Assembly: GCA_964467615.1 (NCBI GenBank)
Contig: CAYXRK010000021.1
Location: 1-37,318 of the forward strand
Length of the DNA stretch: 37,318 bases
DNA from: CAYXRK01 sp964467615
GTDB taxonomy: Bacteria; Hydrogenedentota; Hydrogenedentia; Hydrogenedentales; GCA-2746185
Direction: 5' to 3'
Part shown: in pieces, positions 15,268 through 23,031 of the stretch
How positions within the stretch are numbered: the first letter of the stretch is position 1
Layout: every line of letters begins with the position of its first letter
Made by a program: the position numbers and the translations under genes
Notes under the pieces: generated by a model
What the model was told of the DNA's origin: nothing
What the model saw: only the letters and a program-made list of their open reading frames with translations
Databases searched by the model: none

Positions 15268-15609
15268 TAGTATAACGAAATAGTTTGTAACTACTTGAAA
15301 ATAAATAGTTTATGTTTACTTTTGCCGTTCTGAACGGATGAACCAACGTCCGATTTCAATGGGTTTCTAGACTCAAACTGTCGAAATGTAACGAGAATCG
15401 GCACCCTTGGATGATCGAGGCGATCCATTTTGGAACTGTTTCCTGGTGGATCTACCGGCTGCAACCCAAGGATTTCGAGGTCTGTCTGATCCGAAAATGT
15501 TCGGATCTCGCAGGCGCGTGGAATGCTCGTTGCGCGAGGCAATATCGACGAACGATGAACATCGAATCGATCCCAATACCGGGCGCGACGATCCCACCCG
15601 GCGGTGCGC

Positions 15610-17055
15610 TCAAGATCCAGTCAATGGCGCCCTGGACTGGCGAAACTCAGGCCGACAAAGGAGGACTGCGAAACCCATGAGTAGGTGCATGCTGACAATT
15701 GCGCTCACTTGCATCGGCTGGAGAAACGAGAAGCCGGTCGCCGCAAGATAGCCAACTACAATTCCCGTGACTAGGGGGCGATAGGCGGCGGCGAAATCGC
15801 GACGACGGCGAAACATAAGGGCCACGAAGGAAGCATGAAACGCGAGGGCGAGCAGCAGGCCAACCAATCCACTGTCCGCGAGCAGGCCCACGAAAGTATT
15901 GTGCGTGCTCATTTGTTCTAAATAAAAAGTCCCTTCGCTACCCAACACGAAGAATTCCGCTTGGCGCCCAAGACCTGCGCCAAGGATGGGAGATTCGGAC
16001 CAGACCTCGCCAGCATTCTTCCAACTATAGTAGCGAGCGTCGTCAGTAACGTCGAAATCGCGGACCCGTTGTTCGAATTGCAACGTGGCCCGTTGCCATG
16101 TATCCGGCAACACGAAGGCTGTCCCCGCGACCGCGGCAGTAACAAAGAGCGCGCCAACACACAGAGTTAGCGCTTGTGTCAATGCGCGACCTCCGCGTAG
16201 AAGCGACATCACCGAGATCGCGGCAAACGGCATGGCTAGGGCCAGTCCCACACTAAGCCGCCAACCACTGATGAGAAGCGCGCCCGTGCAGGCGATTGCG
16301 CCCGCCGCCGCCGCGCGAAACACGATTCGTCCCGGTTGCATGGTCATCGCCACGAATAGGCTGAGGCCCATCGCGAGCGTCATGCATGCGGTATACCCCA
16401 ACAGTCGGGGATCGGGCTCAGTCGCCTCAACGATAAAGATGTCGGGCCGATACGTGAGTCCGTTCGCCAGGCTGTAGAGCGCAGTGAATACTATGGATAT
16501 TGCCCCTAGGGCCAGGGCCGACTGCAAGAATGGCAAATGGCGGCGTTGAATTGGAAGGTTCAGCGGGACGAGAAACGCGAGGGGATAGAAACAGTAGCGG
16601 CGGTAAGCGCCAATTGCGTCTCGCCATTCGAAACCGCTCACCAACATTCCCCGCGCCAGGGCGATCACTCCGTACGCCGCCGACGCCCAGACCAGCACGA
16701 CCATGAATCGCTCGCCCATTGTCCGTTCAGGATAGGGACGCCCGAGCATTCCGCGGGCCGCCTCGAAGCAGGCTGCCGCCGCGAAGAAGAACAAGATCGC
16801 GTCCGCGAAGTACAGGTTCACACCGGCGAAGGAAGCGGGAACTTCGTTCAATTGGTAAGGCAGGCCCAACAACAGCACGACAAACAACGCGACCAACGTT
16901 GGCGCGAGGGGCAGTAGTACGGCCCCGGTGGCAAGCGCCGCGACCGCCGCCAACGCCTCGCCGCTACCCCTGGAGGATAGTGCTATCGCGCACGCGACAA
17001 CCAACGCCGCGGCGCTAGGAAGAACTTGGATCGGCTGGACCCGGGCGTCGCTCAT
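15610..17055 (-). CDS. O-antigen ligase/polymerase-like membrane protein (Wzy/WaaL family)
   Basis: This 481-residue protein has about eleven or twelve hydrophobic segments spread over its length and one larger periplasmic loop (about 310-375, LPDTWQRATLQFEQRVRDFDV, YSWKNAGEVWSESPILGAGLG). The motif around SPILGAGLG...STHNTFVGLLADSGLVGLL is the standard signature of the Wzy_C/O-antigen ligase family. It probably polymerises or ligates an undecaprenyl-linked glycan on the periplasmic face of the inner membrane. Its ATG overlaps the stop of the preceding gene (ATGA at 17055-17052), so translation is coupled. The Wzz-like gene two positions upstream supports a polymerase. Ligase and polymerase cannot be separated by sequence. 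Confidence 0.88.
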   Translation of the reverse strand: MSDARVQPIQVLPSAAALVVACAIALSSRGSGEALAAVAALATGAVLLPLAPTLVALFVVLLLGLPYQLNEVPASFAGVNLYFADAILFFFAAAACFEAARGMLGRPYPERTMGERFMVVLVWASAAYGVIALARGMLVSGFEWRDAIGAYRRYCFYPLAFLVPLNLPIQRRHLPFLQSALALGAISIVFTALYSLANGLTYRPDIFIVEATEPDPRLLGYTACMTLAMGLSLFVAMTMQPGRIVFRAAAAGAIACTGALLISGWRLSVGLALAMPFAAISVMSLLRGGRALTQALTLCVGALFVTAAVAGTAFVLPDTWQRATLQFEQRVRDFDVTDDARYYSWKNAGEVWSESPILGAGLGRQAEFFVLGSEGTFYLEQMSTHNTFVGLLADSGLVGLLLALAFHASFVALMFRRRRDFAAAYRPLVTGIVVGYLAATGFSFLQPMQVSAIVSMHLLMGFAVLLCRPEFRQSRAPLTGS

Positions 17056-18182
17056 GGGGCGCTCTGGGCAGGCGCCGCTCCATCGCCGATGAGGACGATG
17101 TCATATACGTCCAAAATGATGGGCGAGTCCATGTAAAAACGAAGCGCTGTAATCGTCATTGGCCCTCCCGGCAAATGAAGTTCTCCACCGTATTTATGAA
17201 TGATGAAAGGCGTGTCGCCGGCGCTCAAGTATCCTGCCGCCGTCGACTCCAATACGTCGATCTTTTGATGGTCCCAGTGCCCAGGCGGAAAGAAATCGTA
17301 GTCCGCCTTTGCAGTGGACTCGCCGCTGTTCAATGCCAGTTTCATCTCTCCGCCACCCGCCAGGATGGCGGTGACCGTGGCGACGCGCGCACCCTGGGGC
17401 ATAGACCCGAAAGAAAAGGCCGACGCGACGCCAATCGCACGGACCCTGTCTCCCGATTCTTCGGGGACAGGCACCGTAATCGAGGCCTGCCAACCAAGAC
17501 GAAACCAGGCGCCCAGCGCTCGATAGTCTTCGCCGAAAAATCGCGGGTATTCGGTCCTCGAGATAACGCTGGGTGATAGCGCGGGGCCCAGGCGCGTCTT
17601 CAGCGTGATGAGCGGCACGGGAAGGGAATTCGCCGGTGCACCCGTGGGCTGAAAACCGAGCGTGAGAAAACTCTTCCCGCTAAAGGAAGTCGCCGCCGCG
17701 CGAGGGTCCCAGGTGTGTTCGACCTTGTAGAGGCGCCCGGCCTTCCAGTCCGATATCCTCGGCGTGTCTCCCTCGACGGCAAATTCGTCCTCTACCACGA
17801 TTCGGGAATCGTGCGACCACGACTTGAGTCGAATGCGGGCGGAACCAATATCGGTACGCTCTGGCATCCAATACAGGCGAAGCAGGAGAGGCGCGTCTCC
17901 ATCGATTTCAAGGGGCGTGCCGCTCAGCCGCCGACCGTGTTGCACGGCGTCAATCCCAAGTAGTCGCAGCCCGAAGGCCCGGTAACGCGCGTCATCGAGT
18001 AGACCAAGGGGCGGGGCTTCGAATGCCGGCCACGTATCAGAGTTCTCTTTGACGGCAACAGCCGTGTCCTGCGCGAACGTGGCGGCCCCGAATGGGGCAA
18101 GCGCAGCCAGAGCAATTGTAAATACCGTTCCCATCGCCGGAAAAACTGATGGCCACGCGTTCAGTTCGGGCATTGTGCGCAC
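17052..18182 (-). CDS. unknown exported protein in the polysaccharide operon
   Basis: I do not recognise this 376-residue protein. A hydrophobic stretch at about 15-35 (FPAMGTVFTIALAALAPFGAATF) followed by AQD looks like a signal peptide; the next start options would remove it. The mature part is strand-rich and shows jelly-roll-like features: alternating hydrophobic strands (PLLLRLYWMPE, RIRLKSWSHDSRIVVEDEF, FLTLGFQPTG), aromatic pairs, and a C-terminal ALRFYMDSPIILDVYDIVLIGDG, as seen in carbohydrate-binding beta-sandwiches. It sits between the Wzz-like gene (15-base gap) and the Wzy-like gene (4-base overlap), so it should act with them in the periplasm, perhaps binding or modifying the glycan. 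That function is inferred from context. Confidence 0.7.
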   Translation of the reverse strand: MRTMPELNAWPSVFPAMGTVFTIALAALAPFGAATFAQDTAVAVKENSDTWPAFEAPPLGLLDDARYRAFGLRLLGIDAVQHGRRLSGTPLEIDGDAPLLLRLYWMPERTDIGSARIRLKSWSHDSRIVVEDEFAVEGDTPRISDWKAGRLYKVEHTWDPRAAATSFSGKSFLTLGFQPTGAPANSLPVPLITLKTRLGPALSPSVISRTEYPRFFGEDYRALGAWFRLGWQASITVPVPEESGDRVRAIGVASAFSFGSMPQGARVATVTAILAGGGEMKLALNSGESTAKADYDFFPPGHWDHQKIDVLESTAAGYLSAGDTPFIIHKYGGELHLPGGPMTITALRFYMDSPIILDVYDIVLIGDGAAPAQSAP

Positions 18183-18197
18183 ACTCTCACGCCGGAG

Positions 18198-19316
18198 TCA
18201 GAATTTTGCGTTCTTGGCGCGCAGGTACGGCAAGGCGACGTCCACCACAACGATGCAAGCCGCGGCCAACACCGCAGCGACGAACGTGACCGCGACGACG
18301 CGCTCCTTTTTCCCGAACACACCACGTTTTTCTCTCGCGTACGCGTGGTCAGTCAGCAGATTCAACCCGACCGAGTATTTCCCTTGAGCGTCCTTCGATA
18401 GCGCGATGCGTCCGGCGGTCTCGACCTGGACGAGATTGGTCGCGACGTCCACATAGTTTTCGCGCGCAACCTGTTCGCGTATCTCTAGCCGAACGCGCTT
18501 TTCGCGGTATACCGCGGCGCGCCGTTGGAGTTCATCGCGCGTGGACTTCAGCCGATCGATACGGTCTTGTAGCGCCGCGTCGTTAAGCGTCTCTACGTTC
18601 GTTAACGCCGCCGGGTCAGCTTCGATCAATTGCCGGAGCACTAACTCAAGTTCTACTTCCGATCCCGCCCCACCCGATTTCGAATCGAGCGCCGTAAGCT
18701 CCGAAACCACGGCGTCTAATGTCTCCTTTTTTTCCGTCTCCAATATCTTCAGTATTTCCGTTATGGGTTCGACCCGCAACCGGGCCGCCCTCTGTACGAG
18801 TTCGATCGCCAATTGCGCCCACGTGTCGACGATTGCGCGCGCTTCCTCTTCGGTCCGGCCCTCCGAACGCAAGAAAATGACCGGCGAATAGGTCACCGGG
18901 CGCGTGGTCTGGTCAACTACGTTTGCCTCGGCGGTCAACCAATTCTCGAAATCACGCGGTTCCGGCGCCTGCTCTTCAAACACATTCTGTCCCTTGAGCT
19001 TCTCGTACAGTTCACCTATCACGCTAGTCGACTGCAGGAGGTCTTGCAGTACCGTGGGACCCTCCAAGACGGCGATTCGGTTCGCGAACGAGGACGAGAC
19101 CGCGTACTTGCTCGCGCCCAGGCCTTCCAATTCGGCGAACGTATTTCGTTCGCCGAAGATGGCGTTCGCGATTTCCAATACCGTTTCCGCTTCGTATGCC
19201 GGAGGCCGAAACGCCTCGAACGCCGCGCTCCCCGCTCCGGCCAGGACCACTACGCCGAGAAGAAGCTTCCAGCGGTCCGCGATCGCCATTACGGCCTGAA
19301 GGTAAAACTGGTCCAT
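18198..19316 (-). CDS. Wzz-like polysaccharide chain-length determinant
   Basis: This 372-residue protein has the Wzz layout: a short cytoplasmic N-terminus, TM1 at about 17-35 (WKLLLGVVVLAGAGSAAFEA), a long periplasmic region, and TM2 at about 341-362 (VVAVTFVAAVLAAACIVVVDVAL). The periplasmic part starts with a strand-rich segment (YEAETVLEIANAIF) and is dominated by predicted coiled coil at 180-310 (ILETEKKETLDAVVSELTALD, DRIDRLKSTRDELQRRAAVYREKR). No tyrosine-kinase domain is fused, so it is not a Wzc. It sets glycan length with the Wzy-like protein two genes downstream. The start is ATG 19316; a candidate promoter lies about 55 bases upstream. Confidence 0.85.
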   Translation of the reverse strand: MDQFYLQAVMAIADRWKLLLGVVVLAGAGSAAFEAFRPPAYEAETVLEIANAIFGERNTFAELEGLGASKYAVSSSFANRIAVLEGPTVLQDLLQSTSVIGELYEKLKGQNVFEEQAPEPRDFENWLTAEANVVDQTTRPVTYSPVIFLRSEGRTEEEARAIVDTWAQLAIELVQRAARLRVEPITEILKILETEKKETLDAVVSELTALDSKSGGAGSEVELELVLRQLIEADPAALTNVETLNDAALQDRIDRLKSTRDELQRRAAVYREKRVRLEIREQVARENYVDVATNLVQVETAGRIALSKDAQGKYSVGLNLLTDHAYAREKRGVFGKKERVVAVTFVAAVLAAACIVVVDVALPYLRAKNAKF

Positions 19317-19370
19317 GTCGAATGCCCTAGCCCTTGGGTCTTCGCGACCGAGGCGCCGCGATCTTGCGCG

Positions 19371-19400
19371 AGTATATCAGCGGTCTATCGCCGCCCCCAA
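19371..19400 (-). promoter_or_regulatory. candidate promoter of the polysaccharide operon
   Basis: On the minus strand TTGGGG (19400-19395), an 18-base spacer and TATACT (19376-19371) with an extended TGA just before it. Start would be near 19364, about 48 bases before the Wzz-like ATG. The 12 bases TGATATACTCGC recur exactly in front of the transketolase gene. Confidence 0.5.
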
Positions 19401-19415
19401 CGGACGATGAACGCA

Positions 19416-19445
19416 TTGCATCGTTTGCCGATGCGTCCGTATTAT
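19416..19445 (+). promoter_or_regulatory. candidate promoter of the Gfo/Idh oxidoreductase
   Basis: TTGCAT (19416-19421), an 18-base spacer and TATTAT (19440-19445), placing the start near 19452, about 29 bases before ATG 19481. It is divergent from the polysaccharide operon promoter. Confidence 0.5.
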
Positions 19446-19480
19446 CTCGCGTATTCCACCTTTGTCTGGGGTCCCTCCTA

Positions 19481-20494
19481 ATGATCCGCGCGGGTCTCAT
19501 TGGCTACGGGTATTGGGGCCCGAATCTTGCCCGGAATATCAACGGTCACGACCAGTGCCGGCTCGTCCGGGTGGCAGACACGAGCGAGAAACGCCGCGCG
19601 CTTGCGAAACGCACTTTTCCGGCGGTCGACACTGTCGCTGACGCGGCCACCATCACCGCCGCTGGCGACATCGACTTGGTCGTCATCGCGACGCCGGTGT
19701 TCACGCACTACGATCTCGCTCTGGCGGCGCTCAAGAACGGGAAACACGTTTGGATTGAAAAACCCATGACCTCGACCCTTGAACAGGCGAAGACCTTAAA
19801 CGATCTCGCCGAGGCGAAGGGCCTCACGATCATGGTCGATCACACGTTTTTGTTCACCGGCGCCGTCACGCGAATGAAAGACCTTGTCGATACGGGTGAA
19901 CTGGGGCAGCTTTACTACTACGACTCGGTGCGCGTGAATCTCGGCATCTTCCAGCATGACGTCAACGTCATCTGGGACCTCGCCCCGCACGATTTCTCCA
20001 TCATGGACCATCTGCTCGGCCCCTCCGCGCGCGCGGTCTGCGCCCAAGGCCGCGGCCACTTCGACACCGGCCTCGAGGACGTTGCATACGTTACGGTGTT
20101 CTTCGACCAAAACTTGGTGGCGCACTTCCACCTCAATTGGCTTTCGCCGGTCAAGATTCGCAAGACCATTGTTGGCGGGTCGAAACGAATGCTTGTGTGG
20201 GACGACCTGGATTTTGAGGCGAAGCTCAAGGTGTACGACAAAGGCATGGAAGTCGGGACGCAAGAGGGCCTGTACCGCGTCCTCGCCACGCCCCGCACCG
20301 GCGCGATGCACGCGCCGGTGGTTCCGGACACCGAGGCGCTGCACGCCGAGGTCGACTATCTCTGTCGTTGCATTGACGCAAACGAGCGCCCCTTCAACGA
20401 CGGCCGGGCTGGCCAGCGCATCGTCGCCCTTCTCGACGCTACGGACCGGTCTCTCAGAGATGGAGGAAGGGTAGTCGAGTTAGCGCAAGACTGA
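19481..20494 (+). CDS. Gfo/Idh/MocA-family sugar oxidoreductase
   Basis: This 337-residue NAD(P)-dependent enzyme has an N-terminal Rossmann fold (GLIGYGYWGPN, residues 5-15) and the family EKP motif at 93-95 (IEKPMTST). Its substrate-domain region (NLGIFQHDVNVIWDLAPHDFSIMDHLLG) is typical of members found in surface-polysaccharide loci. It probably oxidises or reduces a UDP-sugar. The divergent position next to the Wzz/Wzy operon and the WlbB-like acetyltransferase elsewhere in the window fit amino-uronic sugar synthesis, but the sequence is not close enough to WlbA/WbpB for me to name it. ATG 19481 begins just before the Rossmann strand; an upstream in-frame extension has no such support. 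No clear ribosome site is present. Confidence 0.88.
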   Translation: MIRAGLIGYGYWGPNLARNINGHDQCRLVRVADTSEKRRALAKRTFPAVDTVADAATITAAGDIDLVVIATPVFTHYDLALAALKNGKHVWIEKPMTSTLEQAKTLNDLAEAKGLTIMVDHTFLFTGAVTRMKDLVDTGELGQLYYYDSVRVNLGIFQHDVNVIWDLAPHDFSIMDHLLGPSARAVCAQGRGHFDTGLEDVAYVTVFFDQNLVAHFHLNWLSPVKIRKTIVGGSKRMLVWDDLDFEAKLKVYDKGMEVGTQEGLYRVLATPRTGAMHAPVVPDTEALHAEVDYLCRCIDANERPFNDGRAGQRIVALLDATDRSLRDGGRVVELAQD

Positions 20495-20590
20495 AAGATA
20501 TCGACGCCCTCGCGACCGCCCTATGCCTCTTCACTATCTTGAAGATTTCGACCATCGCCCAATGTGCGGGGCTAGTGCGTGGAGGCCTGT

Positions 20591-21766
20591 ATGCAAGCAG
20601 AGATCATGATGATCGGGACTGAGCTGTTGCTCGGACAGATTGAGGACACGAACGCGACGTTTATGGCGCGGGTGTTGGCGGAGAACGGCATCAATCTGTT
20701 CCAGAAGACGACGGTGGGCGACAACACCGAACGCATCAACGCGGCGCTGAACGCGGCGCTGGATCGGTCGGACATCGTGCTGTGCTCTGGGGGACTGGGG
20801 CCGACCGAGGACGACCTGACGCGGGAGTGCGTGGCGGCGGTGACGGGGCGGCCGCTCGAGTTTGACCCGTATATCTGGGAACAGATCGAGGCGATGTTTG
20901 CCCGGTTCCGGTTCAAGATTACCGAGAACAACAAGCGCCAGGCGATGGTCCCGCGGGGGGCGATCGTGGTGCAGAACCCAAGGGGATCCGCGCCGGGCCT
21001 CATCGTCGAGGACCCCCGCGGCATCATCGCCTGCATGCCCGGCGTGCCGCACGAGCTGAAATTCATGCTTACCGAGAAAATCGTCCCCTACCTGCGCGAC
21101 AAGATCGGAATGAAGGAGGTCATTCACTACCGAGTGCTAAAGGTGTGCGGACTTGGAGAATCGCGCGTCGACGAGGCGATTGCGGATTTGATAACAAACT
21201 CGAAGAATCCGACAGTGGGGGTACTGGCGAACCCGGCGTTCGTCCGCATACGGATTACGGCGAAGGCCGGAAGCATTCCCGAGGCGGACGCGCTGATTGA
21301 TGAGATGGATATACGCGTCCGCGAGCGCCTCCCAGACATGATTATGGGGGTCAACGACGAAACCCTTGAAGGCGTGGTAAATCGTATGCTCGTCGAGCGC
21401 GGTTGGACGCTCGCGGTGGCGGAAACGGCGTCGGGCGGGATGATTTCGCAGCGCTTGACGGCGGAAAATGCAGGTCAGTTCGTCGGTGGCAAGGTAGTCC
21501 CCCACTCGGAATTTGACCCGAGGGACGCCGAGAAGACCGCTTTGGACATGGCAAGGCGGGTTTTAGTAGAATTTGCCGCTAGTGGAGCATTGGCCGTGGC
21601 CGCAGACCCCGGGGAGGGGCAGGCCGTTGCCGCGTTTGTGTACCCTGGAGGCGAGCAGACCTGGGCCTTTGGCCGGGCGGGTACGGACGAACGACTACAA
21701 CTGCGTACGTGCGTGGTGGCACTGGAGTACGTGCGCAGGCATTTGGCGGCGCTGCCTCGAGGGTAA
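20591..21766 (+). CDS. cinA: CinA-family protein with degenerate deamidase domain
   Basis: The 391-residue protein starts at ATG 20591, with GGAGG five bases upstream. Residues 1-170 form the MoaB/MogA-like COG1058 domain (IGTELLLGQIEDTNATFMARVL, CSGGLGPTEDDLTRE, CMPGVPHELKFML), which in CinA hydrolyses ADP-ribose. A linker domain follows (180-255). The C-terminal PncC-like domain (about 258-391) is shorter than usual and altered: the AESCTGG motif is AETASGG at 277-283, the VVAYSNEAK segment is VVPHSEFDP, and the conserved GAVSEE...VTGIAGP block is missing. Nicotinamide-mononucleotide deamidase activity is therefore unlikely. It appears monocistronic. Confidence 0.9.
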   Translation: MQAEIMMIGTELLLGQIEDTNATFMARVLAENGINLFQKTTVGDNTERINAALNAALDRSDIVLCSGGLGPTEDDLTRECVAAVTGRPLEFDPYIWEQIEAMFARFRFKITENNKRQAMVPRGAIVVQNPRGSAPGLIVEDPRGIIACMPGVPHELKFMLTEKIVPYLRDKIGMKEVIHYRVLKVCGLGESRVDEAIADLITNSKNPTVGVLANPAFVRIRITAKAGSIPEADALIDEMDIRVRERLPDMIMGVNDETLEGVVNRMLVERGWTLAVAETASGGMISQRLTAENAGQFVGGKVVPHSEFDPRDAEKTALDMARRVLVEFAASGALAVAADPGEGQAVAAFVYPGGEQTWAFGRAGTDERLQLRTCVVALEYVRRHLAALPRG

Positions 21767-21894
21767 GGCTGTACGGGCGCGCCCCGCATAGATAAGCCGA
21801 AGCGGAGAGAGACTATTGGAAAGCCCCTCGGGGCGTTCCGACGGGCCGGATCCACCACGGGCCACGCCCTCGTCCAATCCAATGGAGGAGCACT

Positions 21895-22254
21895 ATGATT
21901 CCCCTACTCGCATTGCTCGTATTTTCTCAGCAACCGGCGGCCCACGCCATCGAGGGCTTGGCCTCGTACTACACCGTTGGGAGTAGCGGGGCGATGACCG
22001 CGTCCGGCGAGGTACTGCGGGACGACGACCTGACCTGCGCGATGCGGGACGGCGAGTTCGGGTCGTACTACCGCGTGACCGCCCAAAACGGCAGATCGGT
22101 GGTATGCCGCTTGAATGATCGCGGGCCGTTTGTAAAGAAACGGTTAGTTGATCTGTCCGAGGCGGCGATGCACAAGCTCGACCCAGGGTGCCGAAAAGGG
22201 GTCATCAAGGTGAGGGTGGAGAAGGTGACCGGACCGGAACAGACGGCGGGGTGA
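21895..22254 (+). CDS. RlpA-like double-psi beta-barrel exported protein
   Basis: This 119-residue protein has a strong ribosome site (GGAGGAG) and a signal peptide MIPLLALLVFSQQPAAHA. The mature part is one double-psi beta-barrel: GLASYYTVGSSGAMTASGE, then NGRSVVCRLNDRGPF and KRLVDLSEAAMHKL, the core of RlpA septal-ring lytic transglycosylases. The catalytic Asp of NDRGPF is present. The usual TAAHKTLP segment is TCAMRDGEFG, so the catalytic His is replaced by Met. There is no lipobox and no SPOR domain, unlike full RlpA. It may bind peptidoglycan without cutting it, or be a minimal variant. Two cysteines (CAMRD and VVCRL) could pair. Confidence 0.82.
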   Translation: MIPLLALLVFSQQPAAHAIEGLASYYTVGSSGAMTASGEVLRDDDLTCAMRDGEFGSYYRVTAQNGRSVVCRLNDRGPFVKKRLVDLSEAAMHKLDPGCRKGVIKVRVEKVTGPEQTAG

Positions 22255-22292
22255 CGGGTCTGCAAGTCTTCCAGTATCGCGCACCCAGCCGA

Positions 22293-22643
22293 CTATTCGC
22301 CGTCTGCCGGGTGTAGCAACGAATTCACCTCGTTGATGAGTTGCGGCAGCCGTTCGGCGATGAAGCCCCACACGGTTGCATCGTCGATGCTGTCGTAACC
22401 ATGGATGATTCGGTTGCGGAAATCGACGACCCTATTGAAGTGACCGATCCTGCTGGCAAGTGCGGAATCTGCTCGTCGGAGCCGCGCGAGCGCCTCGCCG
22501 ATGATTTCGAATTCGCGTTCGACTGCTCGCCGAAACTACCGATCCGACAGGTACTCGTCGAAAGTCCTATTGGCGCACCACTCGCGCACGGCCCCGGCGG
22601 ACTCGAGCACGTCAAACAGCAGTTTCCGAGTTTGGTTGTTCAT
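22293..22643 (-). pseudogene. HEPN-domain toxin (DUF86) interrupted by an in-frame amber codon
   Basis: Read through one TAG, the minus strand encodes 115 residues of a HepT-like HEPN ribonuclease. It starts MNNQTRKLLFDVLESAGAVR and reaches EYLSDR, then TAG at 22538-22536. It continues in the same frame with FRRAVEREFEIIGEALARLR, the HEPN active-site motif RNRIIH (Rx4H) and a normal end before a second TAG at 22293. Relatives have a hydrophobic residue such as Leu where the amber codon is, so one substitution (for example TTG to TAG) explains it. Frame and composition are intact on both sides. The start overlaps the end of the MNT antitoxin gene by 32 bases. Either the toxin is inactivated or the base is a consensus error. 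Confidence 0.87.
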
Positions 22644-22944
22644 AAACGAGTTGACGGGTGTTTTCGACTTCCTCGCGAAAGTATGGATTGCGAATGCATT
22701 GTTCGGTAACCAGTTCGACGCGGCGGTCGAAGAGTTTTTCAAGGCCGTCGATCAGGCCGAAATAGCGGTCGGCATAGGCGCCGGTGGGCTGGCGATTCGC
22801 CATATCGACCACGAAATCAAGGTCGCTGTTCCCGGGATTGAAGCGATCCGGTAGGGCCGAACCGAACAGATACAAGCGTCGGACACCGCTTCGGCGGCAC
22901 AAATCGGCCAGTGCGTCGCTGCGTTCTGAGATGAGCGGGACCAT
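22612..22944 (-). CDS. MNT-type nucleotidyltransferase antitoxin
   Basis: This 110-residue protein is a minimal DNA-polymerase-beta-fold nucleotidyltransferase: RLYLFGSALPDRFNPGNSDLDFVV gives the GS-X10-DxD signature (G28-S29, D41 and D43), with an acidic third residue likely in RRVELVTE. Proteins of this type (MntA) neutralise HEPN toxins by adding AMP to a tyrosine near the toxin's active site. The toxin gene follows with a 32-base overlap, the normal antitoxin-first arrangement. Here the antitoxin is intact while the toxin carries an amber codon. No strong promoter or ribosome site was seen upstream. Confidence 0.88.
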   Translation of the reverse strand: MVPLISERSDALADLCRRSGVRRLYLFGSALPDRFNPGNSDLDFVVDMANRQPTGAYADRYFGLIDGLEKLFDRRVELVTEQCIRNPYFREEVENTRQLVYEQPNSETAV

Positions 22945-23031
22945 TTTCCGTATTGTTCGCGTAGATTGTGCGTAGTGTAACGCAAGAGGCGGGGACGGAT
23001 CAGCCTGGATTGACGGCGCTGAAATCGGCAG

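Larger units (their letters stand above)
15172..15609. other. 438-base intergenic region with pilin control sequences
   Basis: The left third holds the pilin leader, hairpin and sigma-54 promoter. Immediately upstream (15270-15320) is a markedly AT-rich stretch with two direct copies of AAATAGTTT at 15278-15286 and 15303-15311, 25 bases apart, in a suitable place for an activator. The remainder up to the stop of the Wzy-like gene (15610) has short overlapping open frames without ribosome sites; I see no gene in it. Confidence 0.65.

Noticed and set aside
19481..20494. Naming the Gfo/Idh gene wlbA/wbpB
   Set aside because: The Rossmann and substrate segments fit a broader polysaccharide-locus group; the pairing with the WlbB-like gene 7.6 kb away is too distant to decide.
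21823..21834. GCCCC-TC-GGGGC hairpin as a terminator of cinA
   Set aside because: A two-base loop is too tight, and no T-run follows.
22293..22643. Amber recoding (for example pyrrolysine or suppressor) in the HEPN gene
   Set aside because: TAG ends several normal genes in the window (at 723, 3781 and 7539), and no suppressor tRNA is visible here; mutation or a consensus error is simpler.
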